Shown in pieces: positions 8,342-17,252 of a stretch of 35,688 nt of DNA. Below the pieces are notes generated by a model, which was not told the DNA's origin, did no database searches, and saw only the letters and a list, made by a program, of their open reading frames with translations. The translations under genes and the position numbers were made by a program. The stretch comes from Draconibacterium orientale (GTDB taxonomy: Bacteria; Bacteroidota; Bacteroidia; Bacteroidales; UBA12170). Numbering within the stretch: position 1 is the first letter of the stretch; every line of letters begins with the position of its first letter. The DNA lies in the NCBI GenBank assembly GCA_020718315.1, contig DYSK01000001.1:3936-39623 (forward strand), written 5' to 3'.

Positions 8342-10642
8342 TCAATTTCCTTTGGCTTTTTGCATTGGATTTGGTTCTGTATTGGTTTCCCGTGCTTTAA
8401 ATAATTCGAATCGAGTAGGTTCCTTTCGCTCCGGCCAATAGTTGTTATTGCGATCTATATCGGCGGTTTCCAAATTTGGATCCAATACTATTTGAGCAAT
8501 CTCTTTTTCGGTAACAAATACTTTCGAAACCTGCTCTTGGTTTGTTTTCCATATTTCTGCCGGAATACGTTTCGTTTCTCTACTTCCATCCGTATAGGTA
8601 AACTCGAGGATAATGGGCATAATAAGTCCGCCCAAATTGCTGAAATCGAGCTGATAATAATTTTTGCCTGCATTTAAAAGGCTTTTTTCTTCTTCGCTAA
8701 GCGAGGAAATATATTTTGAATAAGCTTCATTTTCTTTTATACCAACCTGAAAAGCATTGTAGCGGTTGTAGAAATCGAGCGTAGAAGTATCTTTTTCGGT
8801 ATGAACTTGATCAAGAGAAGATTTGTTTTTGATGGTTGAGATGTATTTATCACGATTTTCGAATTTTTCTTTGGCATCCACCGGCAATTCAATAGCCGGG
8901 TTTTTGCTGTTTAAGCGAAACCAACTTACTTTGTCGAGCGAAATATCCACCGCATCGATCGAATAAAACCAACCGCGCCAAAACCAATCTAAATCCACAG
9001 CCGACGCATCTTCCATCGTTCTAAAGAAATCTTCGGGACTGGGGTGTTTAAACATCCAACGCTGCGCATAGGTTTTAAAAGAAAAATCGAAAAGTTCACG
9101 TCCCATCACAGTTTCGCGCAAAATATTTAATGCAGTAGCCGGTTTGGAATAAGCATTGGCATGAAACTGAATAATGGATTCGGAGTTGGTCATAATTGGA
9201 GAAATAGATTGTTTGTCGCCTTTCATATAATCTACAATATTGTAGGCGGGACCATTGCGAGTTGGGAAATCGCGTTCCCATTCTTGTTCGGTCAAATATT
9301 GAAGAAATGTGTTTAAGCCTTCGTCCATCCACGTCCATTGACGCTCGTCGGAATTAACAATCATTGGAAAAAAATTATGACCCACTTCGTGAATGATTAC
9401 GCCTATCATTCCGTATTTTGTTCGTTCGCTATAGGTTCCGTCTTTTTCGGGTCTGCCGCCATTAAAGCAAATCATCGGATATTCCATTCCTTGATCGGCT
9501 GTATGGACCGAAATAGCCGTTGGATAAGGATAGTCGAAGGTAAATTTTGAATAGGTTTTAAGTGTATGAGCCACCACTTTGGTCGAATATTTTCCCCAGA
9601 GGGGGTTTCCTTCTTTGGGATAATAAGACATGGCCATCACCTTTCTTTCGCCAAAATTCACGGCTTGCGCGTCCCAAATAAATTTTCGCGAAGTGGCGAA
9701 AGCGAAATCCCTGACATTTTCGGCCTGAAAAACCCAGGTTTTTTCTTGAGTCGATTTTTGTTTTTCGGCCAATTCGGCCTCGCTTTGCGAAACAATAAGC
9801 ACCGGAACATCGCTGCCTGAGGCTTGTTTGAAACGAGTCAATTGTTTTGCTGTCAATACTTCGTTTTGATTTTGCAAAATGCCTGTTGCGCCAACAATAT
9901 GATCGGAAGGAACGGTAATTCGGACTTCGTAATTGCCAAATGGCAAGGTAAATTCTCCTCGTCCTAAAAACTGTTTGTTTTGCCATCCTTCTACTTCGTT
10001 GTAAACGGCCATTCGTGGGAAAAATTGAGCTATGATATAAAGATAATTATTGTCTTCGGGGAAATATTCATATCCGGAACGACCGCCCATTTTCACATGA
10101 TCATTGATATTGTACCACCATTTTATTTTGAAACTGAAATTGGTATTTGGTTTCAGTGGTTTTGGCAAATCGATACGCATCATGGTTTTGTTTACGATAT
10201 ATGCCAAAGGCACATCTTTGGCATCGCTTATTTTTTCGAGCTTAAATCCACCGTCAAAATCGGGTACCAATCGGCTTAAGCTTTCTAAACTCATCTGATT
10301 GCGAATTTCGGAACTTTGGCCGCTGTATGAGTCAGAATCTTTTGCTCGCATATTTTGATCGAGCTGCACCCATAAATAAGTTAGCTCGTCGGGCGACTGA
10401 TTGTAGTAGGTGATGGTTTCTTCGCCATAAATCCGTTGCTGTTGATCATCGAGGCGGATAGAAATCTTATAATCGGCTTTTTGTTGCCAATACAGATGGC
10501 CTGGAGCTCCGCTTGCTGTTCTATATACGTTGGGCGTAGCAAATTCTTCTTTGAGCTGATGAAATTTGCTTTTATTTTGCTGTGCAAACAACTGCAAACT
10601 CAAAAAAACGAAAAGCGGGATTAAAACTAGATTTTTCTTCAT
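8342..10642 (-). CDS. M1 family (aminopeptidase N-like) secreted metallopeptidase
   Basis: Signal peptide; zinc motif HEVGHNFFPMIVNSDERQWTWMDEGLNTFLQYLTE (HExxH-x18-E); MSYYPKEGNPLWG. Confidence 0.92.
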   Translation of the reverse strand: MKKNLVLIPLFVFLSLQLFAQQNKSKFHQLKEEFATPNVYRTASGAPGHLYWQQKADYKISIRLDDQQQRIYGEETITYYNQSPDELTYLWVQLDQNMRAKDSDSYSGQSSEIRNQMSLESLSRLVPDFDGGFKLEKISDAKDVPLAYIVNKTMMRIDLPKPLKPNTNFSFKIKWWYNINDHVKMGGRSGYEYFPEDNNYLYIIAQFFPRMAVYNEVEGWQNKQFLGRGEFTLPFGNYEVRITVPSDHIVGATGILQNQNEVLTAKQLTRFKQASGSDVPVLIVSQSEAELAEKQKSTQEKTWVFQAENVRDFAFATSRKFIWDAQAVNFGERKVMAMSYYPKEGNPLWGKYSTKVVAHTLKTYSKFTFDYPYPTAISVHTADQGMEYPMICFNGGRPEKDGTYSERTKYGMIGVIIHEVGHNFFPMIVNSDERQWTWMDEGLNTFLQYLTEQEWERDFPTRNGPAYNIVDYMKGDKQSISPIMTNSESIIQFHANAYSKPATALNILRETVMGRELFDFSFKTYAQRWMFKHPSPEDFFRTMEDASAVDLDWFWRGWFYSIDAVDISLDKVSWFRLNSKNPAIELPVDAKEKFENRDKYISTIKNKSSLDQVHTEKDTSTLDFYNRYNAFQVGIKENEAYSKYISSLSEEEKSLLNAGKNYYQLDFSNLGGLIMPIILEFTYTDGSRETKRIPAEIWKTNQEQVSKVFVTEKEIAQIVLDPNLETADIDRNNNYWPERKEPTRFELFKARETNTEPNPMQKAKGN

Positions 10643-10670
10643 AATCGGTCAGGTTTGGTTTGTTATTTTA

Positions 10671-11243
10671 TCACCAAAATCGTGTTTCAAACAGCAGGAA
10701 GATGGCCATTGTTCCGGCAATAGCCGAAATGCTTATCTTCCAATATTGATGATTTTGATGCAAAAATCGGGTGTAAAGATACAACAATAAGAAATAGATG
10801 CCCACTATCAGCAATTGCCCAATTTCCAATCCAATATTAAAAGCAAACAAAGGAAAAACGATTGAGATTTCTGAGCCAAGGAGCATTTTGAGGTAGTTGG
10901 AAAATCCCAATCCGTGAATGAGCCCAAATAAAATGGAAAAAGCGTAGTTCATTTTTATTTTGCGTGCACTTTGTGGAAAAAAATTCTGAACGGCGGTAAT
11001 TAATATCGTTAAAGGGATTAAGAATTCGATAATGGGTGCCGAGATGAAAATGAATTTCAAAGTGGATAAGGCAAGGCTAATGGAGTGGCCAATGGTAAAG
11101 GCAGTAATCAAAATCACTACGTTTTTTATTTCCTTTATTCTGTACGAGGCCGTTAGCGACAGAAGAAAAAGCATGTGGTCGTAGCCATGCGGGTCAATAA
11201 TGTGTTTAAATCCAAGTCTTAAATAAAGTTCAAATTCGGTCAT
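10671..11243 (-). CDS. HupE/UreJ-family membrane protein
   Basis: 190 aa, multiple TM segments; GFKHIIDPHGYDHMLFLLSL and TAFTIGHSISLAL match the family's conserved His motifs. Confidence 0.88.
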   Translation of the reverse strand: MTEFELYLRLGFKHIIDPHGYDHMLFLLSLTASYRIKEIKNVVILITAFTIGHSISLALSTLKFIFISAPIIEFLIPLTILITAVQNFFPQSARKIKMNYAFSILFGLIHGLGFSNYLKMLLGSEISIVFPLFAFNIGLEIGQLLIVGIYFLLLYLYTRFLHQNHQYWKISISAIAGTMAIFLLFETRFW

Positions 11244-11251
11244 TTTTGGTT

Positions 11252-11259
11252 TATCTTTG
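11252..11259 (+). promoter_or_regulatory. Candidate -7 element of the DUF6702-like gene, inside a 29-bp divergent gap
   Basis: TATCTTTG matches TAnnTTTG, 13 nt before the GTG at 11273. Confidence 0.5.
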
Positions 11260-11272
11260 AAAAAAAATCGGC

Positions 11273-11797
11273 GTGAAAGTAGGCAAAATTCAGATTCTTT
11301 ATCGGCTCTTATTTATTTTCCTTTTTGCATTTGGAATTCCTCTTTTGCAAGCACATCCGTATTTTGTGAGTGTTTGTGAGATGAAATACGAACCAAAAAC
11401 CAAGTCTTTAAATGTAAGTTTGCGCTTGTTTGTTGATGATCTGGAGAAATCGTTGGAAGATTTGGGCGTGGACAATCTAAATCTAGGTGAAAAAACAGAG
11501 CACGAAGATGCCGATTTGACTCTAAAAAAGTATATCGAAAAAGAGCTGTTGGTCGAAATAGATCAGAAAAGGGTAGTTTTAAATTTTCTGGGCAAAGAAG
11601 TGGAAAACGATTTGTGTTTTATCTTTTTAGAAGCCGGCCATATTGAACCCTTTGAGAAAATAAAAATTTCGAATCGGGTTTTGTTTCAAAGTTTTCCAAC
11701 GCAAACAAATTTGGTTCATTGCACGAATCAAGAGCAAACAAAGAGTCTTTTGCTTAGCCGCAATAGCCCTTCGGGCGAATTGGTTTGGCGAAAATAA
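11273..11797 (+). CDS. DUF6702-like exported protein
   Basis: GTG start; signal peptide YRLLFIFLFAFGIPLLQAHP; HPYFVSVCEMKYEPKTKSLNVSLRLFVDDLEKSLEDLG; neighbours M1 peptidase and HupE. Confidence 0.75.
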   Translation: MKVGKIQILYRLLFIFLFAFGIPLLQAHPYFVSVCEMKYEPKTKSLNVSLRLFVDDLEKSLEDLGVDNLNLGEKTEHEDADLTLKKYIEKELLVEIDQKRVVLNFLGKEVENDLCFIFLEAGHIEPFEKIKISNRVLFQSFPTQTNLVHCTNQEQTKSLLLSRNSPSGELVWRK

Positions 11798-11803
11798 TTG
11801 CTA

Positions 11804-12496
11804 TTATTTGTGTGCCGAAGCAATGGCCGCTATGCTGATTTTTACATTCGGAATTTTCAACAAAATCTGTGCACAAGCTTCCAATGTGGAGCCGGTGGTT
11901 ATCACATCGTCAACAAGCAAAATGTGTTTGTCCGCAAAAAATTCCGGATTTTTTACTTCAAAAATGTCTTTCACATTTTCCCATCGTTGAATTTTCGATT
12001 TTCGGGTTTGGGTTTCAGAAGCCGTTTTTCTATACAGACTCTCGGCGTCCATCTTCACTTGCATCGAAGAAGCCAATCCGATGGCAAATTGTTCGCTTTG
12101 ATTGTATCCTCTAATCGCTTTTTTGTCGGGATGGAGCGGAACAGGCATAATGAGATCGATTTGGCTGAAAGGGAAAGCGTTTTTTAGTTGCAATCCATAT
12201 CGTTTTCCCATGTAAACACCAATTTCTTTCACTCCTTTGTATTTGAGTTTATGCATTAATTTTTGCACTCTGTTTCCCCGATGAAAATACAGCATTGCGG
12301 CCACTCCCTGAACGGGAATTTTTCCCCAGAAAACTGAATGCATGGGATTCTCCGGATCTTTGTCCCAATGGGTATAAGGCAAATGACCTAAACAATGCAA
12401 ACAAATCAATTCTTCATTTTTGTACAGACTATTGCCACAAATCTCGCAGCTGCGAGGAAATAGTAATGCCAAAAAATCATTTAAAAATGTAGTCAT
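11804..12496 (-). CDS. ComF family protein (double zinc ribbon + phosphoribosyltransferase)
   Basis: CEICGNSL...CLHCLGHLP zinc ribbon; PVPLHPDKKAIRGYNQSEQFA; PRPP motif ILLVDDVITTGSTLEAC. Confidence 0.92.
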   Translation of the reverse strand: MTTFLNDFLALLFPRSCEICGNSLYKNEELICLHCLGHLPYTHWDKDPENPMHSVFWGKIPVQGVAAMLYFHRGNRVQKLMHKLKYKGVKEIGVYMGKRYGLQLKNAFPFSQIDLIMPVPLHPDKKAIRGYNQSEQFAIGLASSMQVKMDAESLYRKTASETQTRKSKIQRWENVKDIFEVKNPEFFADKHILLVDDVITTGSTLEACAQILLKIPNVKISIAAIASAHK

Positions 12497-12535
12497 CGGG
12501 CAAATTCAAATGCAAAATAATGTTTAGCTTGCAGC

Positions 12536-14275
12536 ATGATTCCGCTTCTTCAAATCAACAACCTAAGTATTGGTTTTCCGCAAGGAAAGCAAGACAACAA
12601 AGCCATTCACGAGATTAGTTTGAGCGTTCAGCCTGGGCAAACCTTAGGCATTGTTGGCGAATCGGGTTCCGGAAAATCATTGACTTCACTTGCAATCATG
12701 CGGTTATTGTCAAAACAAGCCGTTGTTCTTGGTGGCGAAATTTTGCTGCACCTCAAAGATAATGATAATTTGGACTTAATCAAACTGAGTGAAAAAGAAT
12801 TGCAAAAATTGCGTGGAAACAGGATTGCAATGATTTTTCAAGAGCCAATGACCGCTTTAAATCCGGTTGTTCTATGCGGAAAACAAGTAAGCGAAGTTTT
12901 GCTTCTGCACACAAAAATGTCGAAGAAAGAAGCGAAGCTGAGAACGATTCAACTGTTTGAAGAGGTTCAGCTTTCCGAAACCGAAAAAATATACAACTCC
13001 TATCCGCACCAACTTTCCGGTGGGCAAAAACAGCGCATTTTGATTGCCATGGCAATGGCCTGCCAGCCTGCTTTGCTTATTGCCGACGAACCTACCACCG
13101 CTTTGGATGCAAGTGTTCAGCAAGCCATTCTGGAATTGATAAAACAGCTCAAAGAAAAACACAAAACAACCACTCTGTTTATTTCGCACGATTTGAATTT
13201 AGTTTCAAATTTGGCCGATCAGGTGGCGGTAGTCTACCAAGGCAAAATTGTAGAATACGGACGTGTTCAGGAATTGTTTAGCAATCCAAAGCATCCATAT
13301 ACCAAAGGATTGCTTTTTTGTCGGCCGCCGTCAGACAAGCGATTGATACGACTTCCGTTGATGGAAGATTTTTTATCCAAAGCGGGGAAAGAGATCACCG
13401 AATCGGCCGGCAAATTTTTAAATGAAATTAGTTTGGAAACCCGGCGGCTCAATCATGAGAAACTTTATACCCAAAAACCATTGTTGGAAGTTCAGAATCT
13501 TGTGGTGAGTTTCCCAATAAAGAAATCCTTTTTTGGCAAAACGACCGGCGAAATGAAAGCCGTCGATGATGTAAGTTTCTCCGTTTATCCGGGCGAAACG
13601 CTTGGCTTGGTTGGTGAATCTGGATGTGGAAAAACCACTTTGAGTAGGGCTATTGTTTTGCTCAATGCGGTTGATTCCGGTTCCGTTCGTTTCGAAAATC
13701 AGAATATTTTGAATCTTTCGCCTACGCAACGAAAAGAATTTAGAAAAAATGTGCAAATCATTTTTCAAGATCCTTATGGTTCTTTAAATCCTCGCATAAG
13801 CATTGGAGAAGCCATCTTGGAACCTATGACAGCGCATTATTTGCTCGATAAAAAAGAGAGAAAAAATCAGGTTTTCAAGCTTTTGGAAATGGTTGGATTG
13901 GAAAAATCGAGTTTTATCCGTTATCCACATGAGTTTTCGGGTGGCCAGCGGCAGCGGATTTCCATTGCGCGTGCTTTGGCTGTGAACCCGAAATTTATTA
14001 TTTGCGACGAGAGCGTTTCTTCGCTCGATGTCTCCGTTCAGGCGCAAATCCTGAATTTATTGAATGATTTAAAGCAGGAACTTGGTCTTACCTATCTTTT
14101 TATTTCGCACGATCTGGCTGTTGTTAAATATATGTCGGATCGGGTAATGGTAATGAAAAACGGAAAGCTAGTAGAAACAAACGAAGCCGACGATTTATTT
14201 TTCAATCCGAAACATGAATACACAAAATTGCTGTTAAGATCAATTTCTAAACTAAGTTTGCAAAAAACAATCTAA
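12536..14275 (+). CDS. Dipeptide/oligopeptide-type ABC transporter, fused double ATP-binding protein
   Basis: Two complete ABC cassettes: [32 protein letters not shown] and [32 protein letters not shown]. Confidence 0.95.
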   Translation: MIPLLQINNLSIGFPQGKQDNKAIHEISLSVQPGQTLGIVGESGSGKSLTSLAIMRLLSKQAVVLGGEILLHLKDNDNLDLIKLSEKELQKLRGNRIAMIFQEPMTALNPVVLCGKQVSEVLLLHTKMSKKEAKLRTIQLFEEVQLSETEKIYNSYPHQLSGGQKQRILIAMAMACQPALLIADEPTTALDASVQQAILELIKQLKEKHKTTTLFISHDLNLVSNLADQVAVVYQGKIVEYGRVQELFSNPKHPYTKGLLFCRPPSDKRLIRLPLMEDFLSKAGKEITESAGKFLNEISLETRRLNHEKLYTQKPLLEVQNLVVSFPIKKSFFGKTTGEMKAVDDVSFSVYPGETLGLVGESGCGKTTLSRAIVLLNAVDSGSVRFENQNILNLSPTQRKEFRKNVQIIFQDPYGSLNPRISIGEAILEPMTAHYLLDKKERKNQVFKLLEMVGLEKSSFIRYPHEFSGGQRQRISIARALAVNPKFIICDESVSSLDVSVQAQILNLLNDLKQELGLTYLFISHDLAVVKYMSDRVMVMKNGKLVETNEADDLFFNPKHEYTKLLLRSISKLSLQKTI

Positions 14276-14373
14276 ACGATGAACGCGATTTCCACTTTTA
14301 TAAATTTCGGCACAATAGACGACAGTCACAAATATTCATTTGTTGAATCTTTACACGACAACAAGATCTAATC

Positions 14374-15624
14374 ATGAAACAAAAAATAATTGTAGTAGGA
14401 GCAGGCTTTGCAGGTTTGCAGTTTGTTCGCAAAATAGACCCTCAATTTTTCGATATTTTAATCATCGACAAATTAAATCACCATCAATTTCAGCCTTTGT
14501 TTTACCAAGTGGCCACGTCGCAGATAGAACCATCGAGTATTTCTTTTCCAATCCGACACATCTTTAAAAACAAAAACCACGTTCGTATTCGGATGGGCGA
14601 ATTGCTTCGGCTAAATCATCAGGAAAAAAGCATTTCTACCAATATTGGCGATTTCGAATATGATTATTTGGTGATTGCCACAGGATGTAAAACCAATTTT
14701 TTTGGCAATCGGGAGATTGAAAAGAACGCATTTTCCTTAAAATCGACCTACGATTCCATTACCATTCGAAACCACATCCTTCAAACTTTCGAATCTGTCT
14801 TGGCTGTTCCCGAAGAGAAAAGAGGAGATTTGCTTCAATTGGTCATTGTTGGCGCTGGCCCAACCGGCGTTGAACTTGCGGGAGCTTTTGCCGAAATAAA
14901 AAGAAATATTTTGCCTAAAGATTATCCGCGAATCGATTTTTCGGCTTTTAAAATAATATTGATAGAAGGAAGCGGACGCACTTTGAACAATATGAGCGAA
15001 AACGCGAAGCAAACTTCCAGAAAATACCTCGAAAATATGGGTGTAACGATCTTAACCGAAACCTTTGTCGAAAACTACGATGGCGAAATTTTGACCTTGA
15101 AAGGAGGCCCGACAATCAAAACAGAAACGGTTATTTGGGCTGCGGGCGTAATTGGAAATAATATCGAAGGAATTCCCGAAAATGAAATTAAGCGCGGAAA
15201 TAGAATTGCCGTAAACAGAACAAACCAAACACTTTTTAGCGATGACGTTTTTGCACTTGGCGATATTGCGTATATGGAAACGCCTAATTATCCCTTTGGC
15301 CATCCACAAGTGGCAAATGTGGCCATAAACCAAGCCGTAAATCTGGCAAAAAATTTAAACAGAATTAAAAAAGGAAAACCACAAAAAGAATTTGAATACA
15401 AAGATCTTGGTTCAATGGCTACAATAGGGCGAAACAAAGCTGTGGTTGACTTTCCATTTGTCCGATTCAAAGGGTATTTTGCTTGGGTTATTTGGATGTT
15501 TTTGCACTTGATGCTTATCTTGAGTGTTCGAAACAAACTCATCGTTTTTATCAACTGGGCATTTGCTTACATCACCAAAGACACTTCGTTGCGTTTAATC
15601 CTTACACCGACAACTAAGAAATAA
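14374..15624 (+). CDS. NAD(P)/FAD-dependent oxidoreductase, type II NADH dehydrogenase-like
   Basis: IIVVGAGFAGLQFVRKI and LVIVGAGPTGVELAGAFAEIK dinucleotide-binding motifs; VFALGDIAYMETP; C-terminal hydrophobic segment. Confidence 0.9.
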   Translation: MKQKIIVVGAGFAGLQFVRKIDPQFFDILIIDKLNHHQFQPLFYQVATSQIEPSSISFPIRHIFKNKNHVRIRMGELLRLNHQEKSISTNIGDFEYDYLVIATGCKTNFFGNREIEKNAFSLKSTYDSITIRNHILQTFESVLAVPEEKRGDLLQLVIVGAGPTGVELAGAFAEIKRNILPKDYPRIDFSAFKIILIEGSGRTLNNMSENAKQTSRKYLENMGVTILTETFVENYDGEILTLKGGPTIKTETVIWAAGVIGNNIEGIPENEIKRGNRIAVNRTNQTLFSDDVFALGDIAYMETPNYPFGHPQVANVAINQAVNLAKNLNRIKKGKPQKEFEYKDLGSMATIGRNKAVVDFPFVRFKGYFAWVIWMFLHLMLILSVRNKLIVFINWAFAYITKDTSLRLILTPTTKK

Positions 15625-15645
15625 TTGCAGTTTGGAGAAGAAAAA

Positions 15646-15670
15646 AACCGGAAAATTTTGTTTTCCGGTT
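15646..15670 (-). terminator. Rho-independent terminator between convergent genes
   Basis: AACCGGAAAA-TTTTG-TTTTCCGGTT perfect 10-bp stem; the minus strand continues into a T tract (complement of AAAAA at 15641-15645). Confidence 0.85.
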
Positions 15671-15723
15671 CAGTCTGAATTTTTGAAAAATATTTATTGG
15701 CTTCTTTCAGCGGAAGCGCTGAT

Positions 15724-16251
15724 TTATTTTGCAAAACGTGGGCAGTTTTGGTTTCCAAAACCGGCTCCTCTTTTTCCACCCATTCCTTTCCCAGCGCCCA
15801 TTCCTTTGCCTGCACCTTGATGTGCATCAAATAAAACTTTTTGAGAGTCTGTAAGTAAACTTCTAACTGCCAAACGATGTTCAGCAGCATTTTTTTGAAC
15901 TTGAGCACGTACTCCACTCATGTTGTCGATCACATTCGAAATGGCTTTCAAATCTTGATTGTTTCCGGTTTGAAGACTGCGTTTTTTGGCGGCAAGTTCG
16001 CCAAGTTGGTTTTGCAAAGGAAGGTTTTTTGCGATAAGTGCTGTACGTAAATCGCTCACCTTTGTTTGTTGATCGGCTGATAAATTTAAAAATGCACAAT
16101 TGCCGTTGGCCGCATTTTGATTCATTCCTTGTCCCATCATCCCTTGCCCTTTTGGAGCCATTCCTTGTCCTCTTTGTGCCATTGCACTATAGCCAAAAGC
16201 TACAATCATGCTCAATACTAATACGCTCGATAAAATACTTTTTGTTTTCAT
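15724..16251 (-). CDS. Spy/CpxP/ZraP-like periplasmic protein, Met/Gly-rich
   Basis: Signal peptide ending SAMAQ; RGQGMAPKGQGMMGQGM; LSADQQTKVSDLR and LTDSQKVLFDAH (LTxxQ-type motifs); GKGMGAGKGMGGKRG tail. Confidence 0.75.
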   Translation of the reverse strand: MKTKSILSSVLVLSMIVAFGYSAMAQRGQGMAPKGQGMMGQGMNQNAANGNCAFLNLSADQQTKVSDLRTALIAKNLPLQNQLGELAAKKRSLQTGNNQDLKAISNVIDNMSGVRAQVQKNAAEHRLAVRSLLTDSQKVLFDAHQGAGKGMGAGKGMGGKRGAGFGNQNCPRFAK

Positions 16252-16447
16252 AATCTTCGTTTTATAATAAATTAAAATGTTGTTTTTAAAAATCTGCTTC
16301 TTTGACAGCCCAAAGAAAAAAAGGTTTAAAAGCAGGTAGATATTTTTTTTTGTTCCAATGAATTATTATTGTAATAGATTAGAAACCAAAAGTTTGTGCG
16401 AACAAAGTTTTATTAAAATAAAAGAGAACAAATTTTTTAGCGAGAAT

Positions 16448-17020
16448 TTACGATACTTCAATGTTGTATTTTCGCAACAAGCCCAGTATTTCTTCTTTCG
16501 AAAATTTCGCTTTCTTGATTTTATTTAGTTCTGGGTCAAAAGAATAGTTGAAAGCGGTGCGGAAATCTGCTTTTTCTAAAAGGGTGTTTTCAAAATTTGA
16601 CCCACTTAAATCGCAGTTCTCAAAATTCACGCCCTTCAAATCGGCCTCGGCAAAATCGACCTCATAAAGCTGGCAATTTTTGAATCGCGTATTTCTCAAA
16701 TTTCGTTTATAAAAGGAGGATAAATTCAACTGGCTGTTTTCGAATTGGATCGAAAACAAAAAGGCATTGCAATCTTCGAAATGCAAGCCGAGTACTTTGC
16801 ATTGGTACAATTTCACCTCTTTAAATGAAGTGTTTTTTATACGAACATTGCTTAGATCGCAATTTTCAAACAGAGTGTTTTCGAAGCTATAATCCGAAAC
16901 ATCAACATTCGAAAAATTGCAGTTCGCAAAAATGCAATTATCGTAGTCCGCTTTTGCCAATTTCGTTATTGAAAAATCCAAATCCGCAAAATCTATGTTT
17001 TCTATTAAGAGTACATTCAT
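16448..17020 (-). CDS. Pentapeptide-repeat protein (Qnr/MfpA-type architecture)
   Basis: Tandem A(D/N)LxX repeats: CIFANCNFSNVDVSDYSFENTLFENCDLSNV...FAEADLKGVNFENCDLSGSNFENTLLEKADFRTA, ending ILGLLRKYNIEVS. Confidence 0.88.
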   Translation of the reverse strand: MNVLLIENIDFADLDFSITKLAKADYDNCIFANCNFSNVDVSDYSFENTLFENCDLSNVRIKNTSFKEVKLYQCKVLGLHFEDCNAFLFSIQFENSQLNLSSFYKRNLRNTRFKNCQLYEVDFAEADLKGVNFENCDLSGSNFENTLLEKADFRTAFNYSFDPELNKIKKAKFSKEEILGLLRKYNIEVS

Positions 17021-17121
17021 TTTTTTGTTTTAATGTGATGATATCAACCGATAAGTAAAAATATCAAATTCCGTAAATTTATAGGCTAAAGTCCACAAAA
17101 TTGAGTTTAGACAGATCATAC

Positions 17122-17143
17122 TTGTAATTTATAATCGTTACAA
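17122..17143. promoter_or_regulatory. Candidate operator: inverted repeat TTGTAA-N10-TTACAA upstream of the ferredoxin/AOR operon
   Basis: Perfect 6-bp inverted half-sites with 16-bp centre-to-centre spacing, 109 nt before the ATG at 17253. Confidence 0.3.
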
Positions 17144-17252
17144 ATTGGCGCGTTTAAAACAAAGGCATTTCTAAAATAGTAATTTTATGCTGAAAAAAAT
17201 CATAATTTAGAGAGAGCAAAGTACACAAATTCATAAAAATCGAATTTTATTT

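Noticed and set aside
9558-9986. 142-aa minus ORF in another frame within the M1 peptidase gene
   Set aside because: Shadow ORF, Arg/Ser/Lys-rich; the M1 reading frame is continuous and has the expected catalytic motif.
11798-12187. 129-aa plus-strand ORF antisense to comF
   Set aside because: The ComF-type protein on the minus strand has clear zinc-ribbon and PRPP motifs; the plus ORF has no family features.
13921-13929. Perfect DnaA-box-like TTATCCACA, considered as an origin clue because dnaN is in the window
   Set aside because: Single site inside the ABC ATPase coding sequence with no cluster, no DUE and no dnaA; dnaN lies about 18 kb away. Most likely chance.
15567-15917. 116-aa minus ORF overlapping the Spy-like gene end
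   Set aside because: Different frame through the Gly/Met repeat and the terminator hairpin; low-complexity shadow ORF.
16395-16430. AT-rich TTTTATTAAAATAAAA palindrome downstream of the pentapeptide gene
   Set aside because: Stem is entirely A/T in an A/T-rich gap, with no convincing T-tract; expected by chance.
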